Positions 55,064 through 64,000 of a DNA stretch of 64,000 bases are shown here, piece by piece; position 1 is the first letter of the stretch; each line of letters opens with the position of its first letter. The notes beneath the pieces were generated by a model that worked only from the letters and a program-made list of their open reading frames with translations, ran no database searches and was not told the origin of the DNA. This DNA comes from Lachnospiraceae bacterium 10-1 (GTDB taxonomy: Bacteria > Bacillota > Clostridia > Lachnospirales > Lachnospiraceae): positions 62,001 to 126,000 of the forward strand of contig KE159799.1 of the NCBI GenBank assembly GCA_000403495.2, written 5' to 3'. A program made the position numbers and the translations under genes.

Positions 55064-55743
55064 TCACAATTTTCCTCAAAAATTTCCGGATAAATCTCTT
55101 CGATCAACCGTTCCAGATAGCCTTCATCCAAATTTACAAACTGATTTTGAATTATCTTTTTCATATAATCAAAACGCTGAAAATACTGCAGTTCTTCTGG
55201 CTGTCCTATAATATTAAGCTTCTCATCCACCTGGTTTTTCTTAATATTTTCCACACACCATTTCTTAATCTCTATAGTCAGCTTATTTTCTTTTGATGCT
55301 TTACGCTTTAAAATCCTTGAGTTCTTCATGGATACAATGCCCATAACTATAAAAAGAATAAACAGCGCCCCCATAACGCCAGTAACCATATATTTATTAG
55401 TCAGCGACATATGTAAGTCTATTACATCAATAAATATCAAAACAATAACAACAAAACCAATACCGCCTACCGATAAAAGTGTATAAGCCGATGTTCTGTT
55501 TTCTTCTGCTCTTTCTTCATTGTTCACATAAACTGTATGTGATTTACGCTCTGGAAGTTCCTCTTCCTCAAACTCAATTGTATTTGATGTATCTTCAAAT
55601 ACCTGAATCTCTTCCGGAAAATATTCCTTTTCTTCGTCAAACAGCTTGTCCTTCCCTAAAGACTCCACTAATTTACATCCACAATCTGCACATACTGTAA
55701 TTCCATCTACATACTCACTTTCACATTTGGGACACCATGCCAT
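55060..55743 (-). CDS. Zinc-ribbon membrane protein of unknown function
   Basis: A 227-residue protein beginning [11 protein letters not shown], with a second pair CADCGCK, making a four-cysteine zinc ribbon. An acidic linker of about 60 residues follows, then two membrane helices (around [19 protein letters not shown] and [16 protein letters not shown]) and a charged C-terminal domain. No known function. GGAGG lies eight bases before the ATG. It is translationally coupled to rlmH. Confidence 0.75.
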   Translation of the reverse strand: MAWCPKCESEYVDGITVCADCGCKLVESLGKDKLFDEEKEYFPEEIQVFEDTSNTIEFEEEELPERKSHTVYVNNEERAEENRTSAYTLLSVGGIGFVVIVLIFIDVIDLHMSLTNKYMVTGVMGALFILFIVMGIVSMKNSRILKRKASKENKLTIEIKKWCVENIKKNQVDEKLNIIGQPEELQYFQRFDYMKKIIQNQFVNLDEGYLERLIEEIYPEIFEENCE

Positions 55744-55807
55744 AATGAAACCTCCTTTAACCCCTTTTATTATTTTACTACGAAGCGGCAAAGGTTTCCA
55801 CTTATTT

Positions 55808-56857
55808 TTATGAAGAAGCAGACCTTACTACTGCATTTGCAATCAGGCAGGGAACTTTAATATTCACATTCTCTTCCGGCTTCATCCAGATATAATTTTC
55901 AGGATCATGAATATCCACATAAACAGTCCTGTTTCCCTTCTTATCCTTGGTTTCGCTTTGATAAATCCAAGCCCCCTTCTCAGCACTGGCATTCCATTCT
56001 TTAACCGTTCCGTCTGCATATAAATTGGTAATAAAAAACTCTCCATGAATCATACCATTTAAATAGCTTCCTACCAGATTCGTATCATACCCAATCCCTT
56101 CTTTTAAAAGCGCAGTATCGTATTCGTAATGTTCCGAGCCTTCCCCTGATGGCAAATCGTCTTTCCATCCACCAGTGTATTGATGATAAGTAAACAGATC
56201 CGTTTTATTTTCTGCCAGATGAATATGATAATGAATCCAGGTTCCATTTCCGCTCCTTAATCCATTTTTCCATTCTCCATAATAATATTGATTATCTCTG
56301 TAAACTGCAATTCCCGTACCATTTGGCAGACCATTTGCATCCTTTTGACCATAATAATAGCAATCATCTGTTCCTTTAAGACTCCATGACATAGCCATAA
56401 ACCGTTCCAGATTTGCAAGGTCATCCAGAGCCTTTTGATTGTTATCCGCCCAATAAGCCATCATTTCCTTAAGCTGCGATTCCGTACTATATGTAACTTT
56501 GCTAAAGTCAACTTTTCCCTGCTCCATAACATCTTTATCAGGAACCGGACCAGGTGAAACCGTTACCTTATCAGTATCATCCGGGGGAATGGAAGGTGAT
56601 GCTTCCTCTGCCTTGTCCGGCGTACTTTGTTCCTCCTGCCTGCCGGATGATTCTGTTTCTCCATGCTCGTCTGCATAATCCATAATACTTTGCTGCAAAT
56701 CCTCCAAATCATTCTTTTCTTTTTTCATGCCGCCTACAGCAAGTGTGACTGCAAGAATAATTATAATTAGTACAAAAGGAATGATCGTCACCAGAATCTT
56801 TTTCTTATCCAGATCAGAATATCCGTCATCATCATCTTCATCAAATATCTTTCGCAT
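55808..56857 (-). CDS. Membrane-anchored MORN-repeat protein
   Basis: A 349-residue protein with an acidic N-terminus, one membrane helix near residues 22-44, a Pro/Ser/Asp-rich spacer, and an extracytoplasmic domain of MORN-type repeats (for example [41 protein letters not shown]). MORN repeats make beta-hairpins that bind surfaces or other proteins; the partner here is unknown. It begins 24 bases after the Dabb gene. Confidence 0.82.
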   Translation of the reverse strand: MRKIFDEDDDDGYSDLDKKKILVTIIPFVLIIIILAVTLAVGGMKKEKNDLEDLQQSIMDYADEHGETESSGRQEEQSTPDKAEEASPSIPPDDTDKVTVSPGPVPDKDVMEQGKVDFSKVTYSTESQLKEMMAYWADNNQKALDDLANLERFMAMSWSLKGTDDCYYYGQKDANGLPNGTGIAVYRDNQYYYGEWKNGLRSGNGTWIHYHIHLAENKTDLFTYHQYTGGWKDDLPSGEGSEHYEYDTALLKEGIGYDTNLVGSYLNGMIHGEFFITNLYADGTVKEWNASAEKGAWIYQSETKDKKGNRTVYVDIHDPENYIWMKPEENVNIKVPCLIANAVVRSASS

Positions 56858-56881
56858 CGTTGTCCCTCTTTTTATCCTCTT

Positions 56882-57181
56882 TTATTCACAAAAATCAAAA
56901 CAGCTTCGCCCCTCAGTGACAGTTTTGATATATTTTCCTGCCTCCACATGTTCAGGGGAAACCTGATAAGCCTCAAGGGCTTTTTCTGACTCAAATTTAG
57001 AAATCAGCGCAATATCCTTATTGCTGGATTCCATTTCGTTAATTACTACTTCAAGTGAAATCACACCCTCCACCTTCTGTGCCACTGCCTGTAATTTACT
57101 TTTAATTGTAAGAGCCGCTTCCCTTTTTTCCTGTACTGACAAGTCCCCTTTTATATTCCATAAAACAATATGATTTACCAT
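56882..57181 (-). CDS. Dabb family (stress-responsive A/B barrel) protein
   Basis: A 99-residue ferredoxin-like barrel starting MVNHIVLWNIKG, the typical Dabb N-terminus with its conserved histidine. Homologues include plant stress proteins and small bacterial proteins of unclear role, and some are polyketide cyclases. GGAG lies seven bases before the ATG. It is the first gene of the long minus-strand array that runs down to proA. Confidence 0.85.
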   Translation of the reverse strand: MVNHIVLWNIKGDLSVQEKREAALTIKSKLQAVAQKVEGVISLEVVINEMESSNKDIALISKFESEKALEAYQVSPEHVEAGKYIKTVTEGRSCFDFCE

Positions 57182-57298
57182 TTTAACTCTCCGTCTTTTA
57201 CTATACAATATTTCTTTTAATTTAAGGAATAAAATTTATTAATATTTTCTTATTTTATTAACATCAGACAATCTTACGCTTTGCCTCCGGTTTCATGC

Positions 57299-57329
57299 AA
57301 AAACTGTGCCGAAAGAGTCTCCGGCACAG
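57299..57329 (-). terminator. Terminator of nfnB
   Basis: CTGTGCCG (57304-57311) and CGGCACAG (57322-57329) form a perfect stem; leftward the stem is followed by TTTTT. It ends the fhs-folD-nfn transcript 24 bases after the nfnB stop. Confidence 0.88.
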
Positions 57330-57353
57330 TCTGATACAAAGGTACATTGTTTA

Positions 57354-58739
57354 TCATTTATTTTTTATATACTCATCGATTCCCTTTGCGCCTGCCTTGC
57401 CTGCACCCATAGCAAGAATAACTGTTGCTGCTCCCGTGACAGCATCACCACCGGCATATACTCCTTCTTTCGTGGTTTTACCAAATTCTTCATCTGCCAC
57501 AATACATTTCCATTTATTGACTTCCAGCCCTTCCGTAGTAGAAGAAATAAGCGGATTGGGCGATGTTCCAAGAGACATGATTACAGTATCCACATCAATC
57601 ACAAACTCTGATCCGGGAACCTCCACAGGGCGTCTCCTTCCTGATTCATCAGGTTCTCCCAATTCCATTTTAATGCATTTGATTCCCTTTACCCAGCCTT
57701 TTTCATCCTCAATTACCTCAACTGGATTAGTGAGAAGATCAAATATAATTCCTTCTTCTTTTGCATGATGAACTTCTTCCACACGCGCCGGTAATTCTTC
57801 TTCACTTCTTCTATATACAATATGTACTTCCGCTCCAAGACGCAGTGCTGTTCTTGCCGCATCCATTGCCACATTTCCGCCGCCTACCACAGCCACTTTA
57901 TTTCCCCTCATAATAGGCGTATTGGAATTTTCGTCAAAAGCCTTCATCAAATTGCTTCTGGTTAAGTACTCATTTGCAGAAAATACACCGTTTGCCTGCT
58001 CACCAGGAATCCCCATGAACTTGGGAAGTCCTGCTCCTGAGCCAATAAATACAGCATCAAATCCTTCCTCTTTTAGCAGCTCATCAATAGTAACAGACTT
58101 GCCCACAACAACATTAGTTTCAATTTTTACGCCAAGAGACTTCACATTTTCAATTTCTCTTGCCACCACCTTTGTTTTGGGAAGACGAAACTCTGGAATA
58201 CCATAAACCAGTACGCCGCCTGCTTCATGAAGAGCTTCAAAAATAGTCACTTCGTATCCCATTTTTGCCAAATCCCCTGCACAGGTAAGCCCTGCCGGTC
58301 CGGAACCAATAACAGCAACCTTTTTACCGTTTTTCTGATCGGCCCCTTGGGGAATAATTCCATTTTCACTGGCCCAGTCTGCAACAAAACGCTCCAGTTT
58401 GCCGATAGAAACCGGTTCTCCTTTAATCCCTCTGATACATTTTCCTTCACACTGGCTTTCCTGGGGGCATACACGCCCGCACACTGCCGGAAGCGCGGAT
58501 GATTCACTGATCACCTGATATGCTTTTTCAATATTTCCTTCCTTTACCTGTTCAATAAATGCCGGAATATTAATTGCCACAGGACATCCCTTGATGCATT
58601 GTGCATTTTTACAGTTGATACACCTTGAAGCCTCTTCCATTGCTTCCTCTTTGTTATATCCAAGGCAGACTTCCTCAAAATTGGCTGCTCTTTCCTTTGC
58701 ATCCTGCTCCCTTACGGGAACCTTTTTCAATACGTCCAT
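57354..58739 (-). CDS. nfnB: NADH-dependent ferredoxin:NADP+ oxidoreductase, NfnB subunit (GltA-like)
   Basis: A 461-residue flavoprotein related to the small subunit of glutamate synthase. The N-terminal cysteine motif CINCKNAQCIKGCPV binds Fe-S clusters; then come an FAD fold (VIGSGPAGLTCAGDLAKMG), an NADPH fold (VVGGGNVAMDAARTALRLGA) and a C-terminal AGGDAVTGAATVILAMGAGK. Alone it could be called glutamate synthase subunit GltA, but the preceding gene encodes the NfnA-type partner, which points to the electron-bifurcating Nfn complex that couples NADPH to NADH and ferredoxin. The ATG follows directly on the nfnA stop, with GGAGGTGATAAG as the ribosome site. Confidence 0.88.
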   Translation of the reverse strand: MDVLKKVPVREQDAKERAANFEEVCLGYNKEEAMEEASRCINCKNAQCIKGCPVAINIPAFIEQVKEGNIEKAYQVISESSALPAVCGRVCPQESQCEGKCIRGIKGEPVSIGKLERFVADWASENGIIPQGADQKNGKKVAVIGSGPAGLTCAGDLAKMGYEVTIFEALHEAGGVLVYGIPEFRLPKTKVVAREIENVKSLGVKIETNVVVGKSVTIDELLKEEGFDAVFIGSGAGLPKFMGIPGEQANGVFSANEYLTRSNLMKAFDENSNTPIMRGNKVAVVGGGNVAMDAARTALRLGAEVHIVYRRSEEELPARVEEVHHAKEEGIIFDLLTNPVEVIEDEKGWVKGIKCIKMELGEPDESGRRRPVEVPGSEFVIDVDTVIMSLGTSPNPLISSTTEGLEVNKWKCIVADEEFGKTTKEGVYAGGDAVTGAATVILAMGAGKAGAKGIDEYIKNK

Positions 58740-59627
58740 TTACTTATCACCTCCGCAATTTCCGCATCCACCATGATGGGTGTCCCCTTCTTTGGCTTTC
58801 AGGAATGCTCTTCCCTCTGCTGTTTTGTATATCTGCTGACGCTGCATTGCCTCATCAAAATTCACCTGATGTCCGTCAAATTCAGGACCATCCACACAGG
58901 CAAATTTCACTTTACCACCTACCGTCACACGACATGCTCCACACATGCCTGTTCCATCCACCATAATAGGATTCAGGCTGACAATTGTAGGAAGGCCTAA
59001 TTCCTTCGTAAGCTTGCAGACAAATTTCATCATAATCATGGGGCCGATTGCCACACATACATCATAATGATTTCCTTCATTAACAAGATCTGTAATTGTC
59101 TGTGTGACCATCCCGCTTCTTCCATAAGAGCCGTCATCTGTGGTAACATACAAATTGCCTGCCACGTTCTTCATTTCTTCTTCCAGAATCAACAAATCTT
59201 TTGTCTTGGCTCCCACAATCACATCTGCATCTATGCCTCTTTCATGAAGCCATTTCACCTGAGGATATACAGGAGCTGTTCCCACGCCTCCTGCCACAAA
59301 CAACATTTTCTTTTTCTTAAGTGCTTCCATCTCTTCCTCCACAAACTCTGAAGGACAGCCCAAAGGCCCTACAAAATCATGGAAAGAATCACCTGCTTTT
59401 AAAGATGACATAATCTGTGTTCCCGCTCCCACAATCTGAAATACAATAGTTACAGTCCCTTTTTCAGCATCATAATCACAGATAGTTAATGGAATCCGCT
59501 CTGCCTCCTCATCTGTTCTGACAATAACAAATTGACCGGGTTTACATGCTTTGGCTACTCGCTTTGCTTCTACTACCATATAAAAAATATTGGCAGCAAG
59601 CTCTTTGGTTTCTAAAATCTTATACAT
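58740..59627 (-). CDS. nfnA: NfnA subunit (sulfide/dihydroorotate dehydrogenase-like FAD/NAD-binding protein)
   Basis: A 295-residue ferredoxin-reductase-type protein. The FAD barrel includes KPGQFVIVRT and IPLTICDYD; the NAD domain begins MLFVAGGVGTAPVYPQVKW; and a C-terminal [2Fe-2S] site is given by GTGMCGACRV and a later KFACVDGPEF. This is the arrangement of NfnA, which receives NADH-derived electrons. Pairing with the GltA-like gene makes a complete NfnAB unit. AGGAAAGGG precedes the ATG. Confidence 0.88.
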   Translation of the reverse strand: MYKILETKELAANIFYMVVEAKRVAKACKPGQFVIVRTDEEAERIPLTICDYDAEKGTVTIVFQIVGAGTQIMSSLKAGDSFHDFVGPLGCPSEFVEEEMEALKKKKMLFVAGGVGTAPVYPQVKWLHERGIDADVIVGAKTKDLLILEEEMKNVAGNLYVTTDDGSYGRSGMVTQTITDLVNEGNHYDVCVAIGPMIMMKFVCKLTKELGLPTIVSLNPIMVDGTGMCGACRVTVGGKVKFACVDGPEFDGHQVNFDEAMQRQQIYKTAEGRAFLKAKEGDTHHGGCGNCGGDK

Positions 59628-59651
59628 TGCTAATCCCTTTCCTGTTTTATT

Positions 59652-61139
59652 TTATGGCGTGCTTAGGGAAATAAGTCCCATCTGGCCATTATCATCATAA
59701 ATTAACCGGTTTGGCGCTCCCGTATATACTTCTACTGCGTACAAACGGTCTGTTTTTGTCTGCTCTCCGTTTTCAGCCTCAATATATTCATCCAAAACAT
59801 AATAATAGCCCATATCAGGAATTTCCACAATAGTATTATATTTAAATACATATTTTCCCATGATCTCATGAGAATGCCCCTGCAGGTCGCTTAATACCTT
59901 TCGGTCAAAAAGTGCTTGTGTCACATTATTTACAGCCTTGCTAACTGTTACATCCGTTTCCAAAGTAAACTCAAAGCTTCTGCTCACAATTTCACTTGAA
60001 ACCCCTTCCTCTGACACGGCAATAAATTTAAAATTCGATCTCCCTAACGGCATGGAAATCGGACCTGTATATTTGGGACTGTCTTTCGTCGGATTGCTTC
60101 CATCCATTGTATAATGCACCGTCCCGCTTTCCGGCACCACCACTTCGATCATTGTAGGCACATGAAAGCTGCCGCTGTACAGCAATAATTCAGGTGGATC
60201 AGGTACAGTCAAATTAATTACATACCAGCTTCTTGCCACTTCGCTTTCAATCCCATAGTCATTCACAAAAAGCGCCGCAACCTGATATTCTCCTGATTCC
60301 AGTATTAAAGGTGCTATATAGACCGAACTGTTTTGATCAGGAGTGCTTCCATCTAACGTATAATATATTTTCCCGGTGGTATTAGCACTTATTTTCAAAA
60401 GAACCACCTCATCATAACTTCCCGGCTCATATCCAAATTCAGGCGTTCTTGCTATATACTGCTGAAATTGATTTACAATTTCATTGTTCCTGCACTCTGA
60501 CAAAATCCAATTAATATCCGTATATTTTTTTTCTTCATCCCATATATCAATCACATAACTGTAGGCTTTTTCTTCATCCCCGTATTCCAATGGTTCACTG
60601 GTAATTAATTCTACAAGCACTTCAGCCGCCTTTTGCTTTTCTCCCAGCTGATAATAATAATTGGATTCCAAAAAGGCAACTTCAACTACATCCGCCTCCA
60701 GTTTTTTTGCCTTTTCCAAATACCCTACAGCTTCCTCATATTCACCTAATTGGGCATAATACCTTGCCTGCTCTATCTGATAAGCTGCTGAAAATCTGTG
60801 ATACAAATGCAGAGTCAAAAAAGCTCCTGCCAGAAGCACCACAAAGAAAATAACAAAAGCAAGAATCATCCCATTTTTTCCCAATTCCTGTGAAAAGAAA
60901 GAACTGCTGCGGTTTTTATGCTTCTTTTTTCCTAAACCGTGTATATCCACCGCTGTCTCTATGCCCTGGTCATCTTTTAGACTTCCGCCTTCAATTTCTT
61001 CCCCAACAGTGGATAAAGTTTCTGTTATGCTGTTTTCAATTTCCGGCTCAAAATCAGGCACAATTTGGATTTCTCTACCGCACTTTTCACAGTAAAGATG
61101 CCCATATGCCATTTCGGCACCGCAATCAGGACATTTCAT
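59652..61139 (-). CDS. Zinc-ribbon, TPR and chitobiase-fold membrane protein of unknown function
   Basis: A 495-residue protein with a mixed build. Residues 1-25 are a zinc ribbon (MKCPDCGAEM and CEKCGREI). One membrane helix lies near 90-115. A TPR-like helical region follows (QLGEYEEAVGYLEKAKKLEA). Then come two CHB_HEX_C-type beta-sandwich repeats, marked by YYTLDGSTPD and YTMDGSNPTKDSPKY, and a C-terminal beta domain. The ribbon should be cytoplasmic and the rest outside. The start at MKCPDC is placed by the ribbon; the ribosome site GGGAATAG is weak, and the frame is open 27 codons further, overlapping folD by a base. It sits between folD and nfnA. Confidence 0.75.
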   Translation of the reverse strand: MKCPDCGAEMAYGHLYCEKCGREIQIVPDFEPEIENSITETLSTVGEEIEGGSLKDDQGIETAVDIHGLGKKKHKNRSSSFFSQELGKNGMILAFVIFFVVLLAGAFLTLHLYHRFSAAYQIEQARYYAQLGEYEEAVGYLEKAKKLEADVVEVAFLESNYYYQLGEKQKAAEVLVELITSEPLEYGDEEKAYSYVIDIWDEEKKYTDINWILSECRNNEIVNQFQQYIARTPEFGYEPGSYDEVVLLKISANTTGKIYYTLDGSTPDQNSSVYIAPLILESGEYQVAALFVNDYGIESEVARSWYVINLTVPDPPELLLYSGSFHVPTMIEVVVPESGTVHYTMDGSNPTKDSPKYTGPISMPLGRSNFKFIAVSEEGVSSEIVSRSFEFTLETDVTVSKAVNNVTQALFDRKVLSDLQGHSHEIMGKYVFKYNTIVEIPDMGYYYVLDEYIEAENGEQTKTDRLYAVEVYTGAPNRLIYDDNGQMGLISLSTP

Positions 61140-61219
61140 ATCTATTCCCAAACCTTCCAAATATGTGAGGTTGAAAGATTCTTTCCACCTTGGTTCACTT
61201 ATGAGTAAACATAAATCCA

Positions 61220-62065
61220 CTAAACTTTAAGGCTGACCGACTCAATACAATTATGAAGGAGCATTGCTATCGTCATAGGGCCTACGCCTCCCGGAACAGG
61301 TGTAATCGCACTGCACACTGGTTCTACATCATCAAAATCAACATCACCGCAAAGCTTATTGTTTTCATCCCTGTTAATTCCCACATCAACCACTACCACA
61401 CCTTTTTTCACGTAATCTTTAGTGATCATTTTAGGCTTTCCCACTGCCGCCACCAAAATATCAGCTCTTTGGGTTACTTCTTTTAAATTTTTTGTCCGGG
61501 AATGGGCAATGGTTACCGTTGCATTTTCCCGAAGAAGCAGTAAAGACATAGGCTTTCCCACAATATTGCTTCTTCCAAGCACAACACATTCTTTCCCTGC
61601 AATGTCAATATTGCTTCTTTTCAAAAGCTGTATAATCCCGGCCGGTGTACAGGAAACAAACCCCGACTGTCCAATACAGAGCGCGCCCACACTTTGAGGA
61701 TGAAACCCATCCACATCTTTTAATGGATCAATGGCTTTTATCACTGTATCCTCATCAATATGTGAAGGCAGGGGAAGCTGGACTAAAATACCGTTTACAT
61801 CATCCCTCCCATTTAATTCCCGTATCAGATTAAGCAATTCCTCCTGGGAAGTTTCTTCCGGAAGCTCATAGGATAATGAGCCAATCCCTATATACTCACA
61901 TCCTTTTTTCTTATTCCTGACATATACACAGGAAGCTGGATTATCCCCAACCTGAATAACTGCTAAAGTTACATTGATTCCTTTTGCTTTCAGCTCTGCT
62001 GCTTTTTGCTTCAATTCATCTTTAATCTGCATCGAAATTGCTTTTCCGTCAATCAACATTGCCAT
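61220..62065 (-). CDS. folD: Methylene-THF dehydrogenase / methenyl-THF cyclohydrolase
   Basis: A bifunctional NADP-dependent enzyme interconverting methylene-, methenyl- and 10-formyl-THF. 281 residues, with the conserved Tyr/Lys segment YVRNKKKGCEYIG, QLPLPSHID and the cofactor motif GRSNIVGKPM. It follows fhs by 35 bases, giving the whole formate-to-methylene-THF branch in one transcript. Confidence 0.96.
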   Translation of the reverse strand: MAMLIDGKAISMQIKDELKQKAAELKAKGINVTLAVIQVGDNPASCVYVRNKKKGCEYIGIGSLSYELPEETSQEELLNLIRELNGRDDVNGILVQLPLPSHIDEDTVIKAIDPLKDVDGFHPQSVGALCIGQSGFVSCTPAGIIQLLKRSNIDIAGKECVVLGRSNIVGKPMSLLLLRENATVTIAHSRTKNLKEVTQRADILVAAVGKPKMITKDYVKKGVVVVDVGINRDENNKLCGDVDFDDVEPVCSAITPVPGGVGPMTIAMLLHNCIESVSLKV

Positions 62066-62100
62066 ATACGTTCCATCCTTTCCACATAACCAACGTTGTA

Positions 62101-63771
62101 TTAAAACAAACCTGTGATCCTGCCCTCTTCATTTACATCAATCCCAAAGGCCGCCGGCTGTGCGGGAAGCCCTGGCATGGTCATGACCGCACCGGTAAGA
62201 ACTACTATAAAGCCTGCTCCGGCCGAAACATATACCTCTCTTACATTCACCTTAAAGTTTTCCGGTCTTCCTAAAAGCGCCGGATCATCTGACAGAGAAT
62301 ATTGTGTTTTTGCCATACATACGGGAAGCTTTCCAAATCCCAGCTCTTCCAGCTTTTGAAGCTGCTTTTGAGCCTGTGCTGAATAGGTAACTCCCTCTGC
62401 TCCATAAATTTCCCGGGAAACTGTTTCAATTTTTTCTGCAAGACTGATTTCATCGGGGTATAAAAGTTCAAAATTACTTTCCTTATTTTCCAGGGTTTCA
62501 AGTACCTTTTCAGCCAATAAAATCCCACCTTCGCCACCTTTTTCCCAAACCTGTGAAATTGCAAATTCACAGCCTCTTTCCTCACAAAACTGCTTTACAT
62601 ATGCAGTTTCCGCTTCCGTATCCGTTATAAAGCTGTTTAAGGTTACTACTACTGGTATTTTGTACTTTTGCAAATTTTCAATGTGTTTTTCCAAATTAAC
62701 GATACCCTTTTTCAGGGCCGGAAGATCTTCATTCCCTAGCTGGGGCTTTGAAACGCCTCCATTATATTTCAGCGCCCGAACAGTTGCCACCAAAACAACT
62801 GCATCCGGTTTTAATCCTGCAATACGGCATTTAATATCAAAAAATTTCTCAGCCCCCAAGTCTGCGCCAAAACCAGCTTCAGTAATTACATAATCTGCCA
62901 TTTTAAGGGCTGCTTTGGTGGCACGGACAGAATTACATCCGTGGGCAATGTTCGCAAAGGGACCGCCATGAATTAATGCCGGCGTATGCTCAAGCGTCTG
63001 TATCAGATTTGGCTTCATTGCGTCTTTAAGCAGTGCCGCCATTGCACCTACTGCCTGTAATTCTTCTGCGGTAACCGGCTGCCCTTCATAATTATATGCA
63101 ACAACAATTCTTCCAAGTCTTTCCTTTAAATCTTCCATATCTGATGCAAGGCATAATATGGCCATAATTTCCGATGCAACAGTTATTACAAAATGATCCT
63201 CTCTCACAGTTCCATCTGTTTTTGCGCCAAGTCCCACTACCACATTTCTAAGCACTCTGTCATTCATATCAAGGCATCTTTTCCAGACTACCTGTCTGGG
63301 ATCTATTTTAAGAGCATTCCCCTGCTGGATATGGTTGTCCAAAAGAGCCGCCAGCAGATTATTGGCAGAGGTAATTGCATGAAAATCACCTGTAAAATGA
63401 AGATTTAAATCCTCCATAGGAACTACCTGGGCATATCCGCCTCCGGCAGCTCCTCCCTTAATGCCGAAGCATGGCCCTAAAGAAGGCTCTCTGAGCGCAA
63501 TCACAGCTTTTTTCCCAAGTCGTCCAAAAGCCTGTCCCAGCCCCACGCTGGTGGTTGTCTTTCCCTCTCCTGCCGGAGTAGGGTTAATGGCAGTTACAAG
63601 TATCAGTTTTCCATCTGCCCCGGAGGCAATTTCAGCAAGATACTCATCTGAAATTTTGGCCTTATACTTTCCGTATAATTCCAGCTCATCTGCCTTAATC
63701 TGTAACGACTCTGCCACCTTTGTGATGGGTTCCATAACTGCTTCCTGCGCAATTTGAATGTCTGTTTTCAT
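62101..63771 (-). CDS. fhs: Formate-tetrahydrofolate ligase
   Basis: ATP-dependent joining of formate to THF. The 556-residue protein has the ATP-binding loop [18 protein letters not shown] and the conserved [11 protein letters not shown]-like segment ([13 protein letters not shown]). Its length fits the bacterial monofunctional enzyme. Found in acetogens and many purine- or glycine-fermenting anaerobes, it does not by itself prove acetogenesis. It lies 45 bases after ftsK; no promoter is obvious in that gap. Confidence 0.96.
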   Translation of the reverse strand: MKTDIQIAQEAVMEPITKVAESLQIKADELELYGKYKAKISDEYLAEIASGADGKLILVTAINPTPAGEGKTTTSVGLGQAFGRLGKKAVIALREPSLGPCFGIKGGAAGGGYAQVVPMEDLNLHFTGDFHAITSANNLLAALLDNHIQQGNALKIDPRQVVWKRCLDMNDRVLRNVVVGLGAKTDGTVREDHFVITVASEIMAILCLASDMEDLKERLGRIVVAYNYEGQPVTAEELQAVGAMAALLKDAMKPNLIQTLEHTPALIHGGPFANIAHGCNSVRATKAALKMADYVITEAGFGADLGAEKFFDIKCRIAGLKPDAVVLVATVRALKYNGGVSKPQLGNEDLPALKKGIVNLEKHIENLQKYKIPVVVTLNSFITDTEAETAYVKQFCEERGCEFAISQVWEKGGEGGILLAEKVLETLENKESNFELLYPDEISLAEKIETVSREIYGAEGVTYSAQAQKQLQKLEELGFGKLPVCMAKTQYSLSDDPALLGRPENFKVNVREVYVSAGAGFIVVLTGAVMTMPGLPAQPAAFGIDVNEEGRITGLF

Positions 63772-63816
63772 TGCAATACCGTACCCTTTCCATAAACTGC
63801 TTTTCTAAAAGCTTCT

Positions 63817-64000
63817 TTACAGAGATTCCTCAATAAATTGTTCTAACTGCTCCATATTCATTAGCACTTTGCGTGGCTTGGTCCCTTCTTCCTCTCCCAC
63901 AACTCCTGCTTCACAAAGCTGATCCATTATTCTTGCGGCGCGGTTAAAACCAATCTTAAATACCCGTTGCAGCATGCCAATGGATGCCTTGTCCTTTTCA
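63817..64000 (-). CDS. ftsK: DNA translocase FtsK/SpoIIIE, C-terminal end
   Basis: The frame enters from the right edge and shows the last 60 residues. They form the gamma winged-helix domain that reads orientation signals on [23 protein letters not shown], then [12 protein letters not shown]. The motor domain is outside the window, so FtsK and SpoIIIE cannot be told apart here. It ends 45 bases before the fhs start. Confidence 0.92.
   Translation of the reverse strand, partial: EKDKASIGMLQRVFKIGFNRAARIMDQLCEAGVVGEEEGTKPRKVLMNMEQLEQFIEESL

Noticed and set aside
1-64000. CRISPR arrays, prophage, insertion sequences or defence islands
   Set aside because: No regularly spaced repeats, transposase, integrase, phage structural or restriction genes were seen on either strand.

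Overview
This 64 kb window is an ordinary stretch of chromosome from a low-GC, strictly anaerobic Firmicute, most likely a spore-forming (or formerly spore-forming) member of the Lachnospiraceae / Clostridium cluster XIVa. The reasons are the AT-rich non-coding DNA with Bacillota-type promoters and strong AGGAGG-like ribosome sites; a short cobalamin methionine synthase; the Nfn transhydrogenase next to formyl-THF ligase and FolD; YqfC/YqfD/SpoVB-like sporulation proteins; a HI0933/BaiN-type flavoprotein; and the paired Fe-S scaffold and GGGtGRT proteins. The species is an inference; no rRNA is present. I found no phage, insertion sequence, CRISPR array, toxin-antitoxin pair or base-composition island.

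Layout. Most genes lie on the minus strand. (1) 1-5.5 kb: metH, a small membrane protein and the N-terminal part of an acetolactate-synthase-type enzyme; a divergent lipoprotein gene; then a minus-strand cassette of zinc-ribbon/DUF2752/DUF4870 membrane proteins. (2) 5.6-15.9 kb: the GGGtGRT / Fe-S scaffold pair, a beta-helix acyltransferase-like protein, topB, a DUF234-type ATPase, an EAL protein, asd and argH. (3) 16.1-17.8 kb: an ABC importer pair without a binding protein, a bidirectional terminator and tRNA-Thr(CGU). (4) 17.8-31.6 kb: mscS, glgB with an odd coiled-coil tail, serA-serC, and a leuB / GT-C membrane protein / ilvD / ilvB / L,D-transpeptidase array. (5) 31.7-36.8 kb: yajC, tgt, a VanY-like carboxypeptidase, aroC, and a lactonase. 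(6) 36.9-41.4 kb: a complete polyamine uptake operon, regulator then potABCD, with a clear promoter and a palindromic candidate operator. (7) 41.6-57.2 kb: a long co-directional minus-strand array: Dabb protein, MORN protein, zinc-ribbon protein, rlmH, pdp, yqfC, yqfD, phoH, a degenerate HD protein, ybeY, a SpoVB-like flippase, a BofC-like protein, two flavoproteins, formyl-THF cyclo-ligase, proA. (8) 57.3-64 kb: fhs, folD, a zinc-ribbon/TPR/chitobiase-fold protein, nfnA, nfnB, preceded by the 3' end of ftsK.

How the genes work together. Amino-acid biosynthesis dominates (Met, Arg, Ser, branched-chain, Pro, aromatic precursors and the aspartate family). One-carbon folate metabolism links metH, fhs, folD and formyl-THF cyclo-ligase, and Nfn can balance the NADPH made or used by FolD against NADH and ferredoxin. 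The phoH-HD-ybeY block is the usual rRNA-maturation neighbourhood, but its HD protein has lost both its sensor ectodomain and its HD dyad. The best leads for undescribed biology are the GGGtGRT/scaffold pair, that degenerate HD protein, the GlgB tail, the DUF234 ATPase coupled to topB, and the zinc-ribbon/TPR/chitobiase-fold protein beside nfnAB.

Start codons were chosen by ribosome-site spacing and family length, so several are shorter than the longest open frame. Residue positions are hand counts and approximate unless a motif is given.
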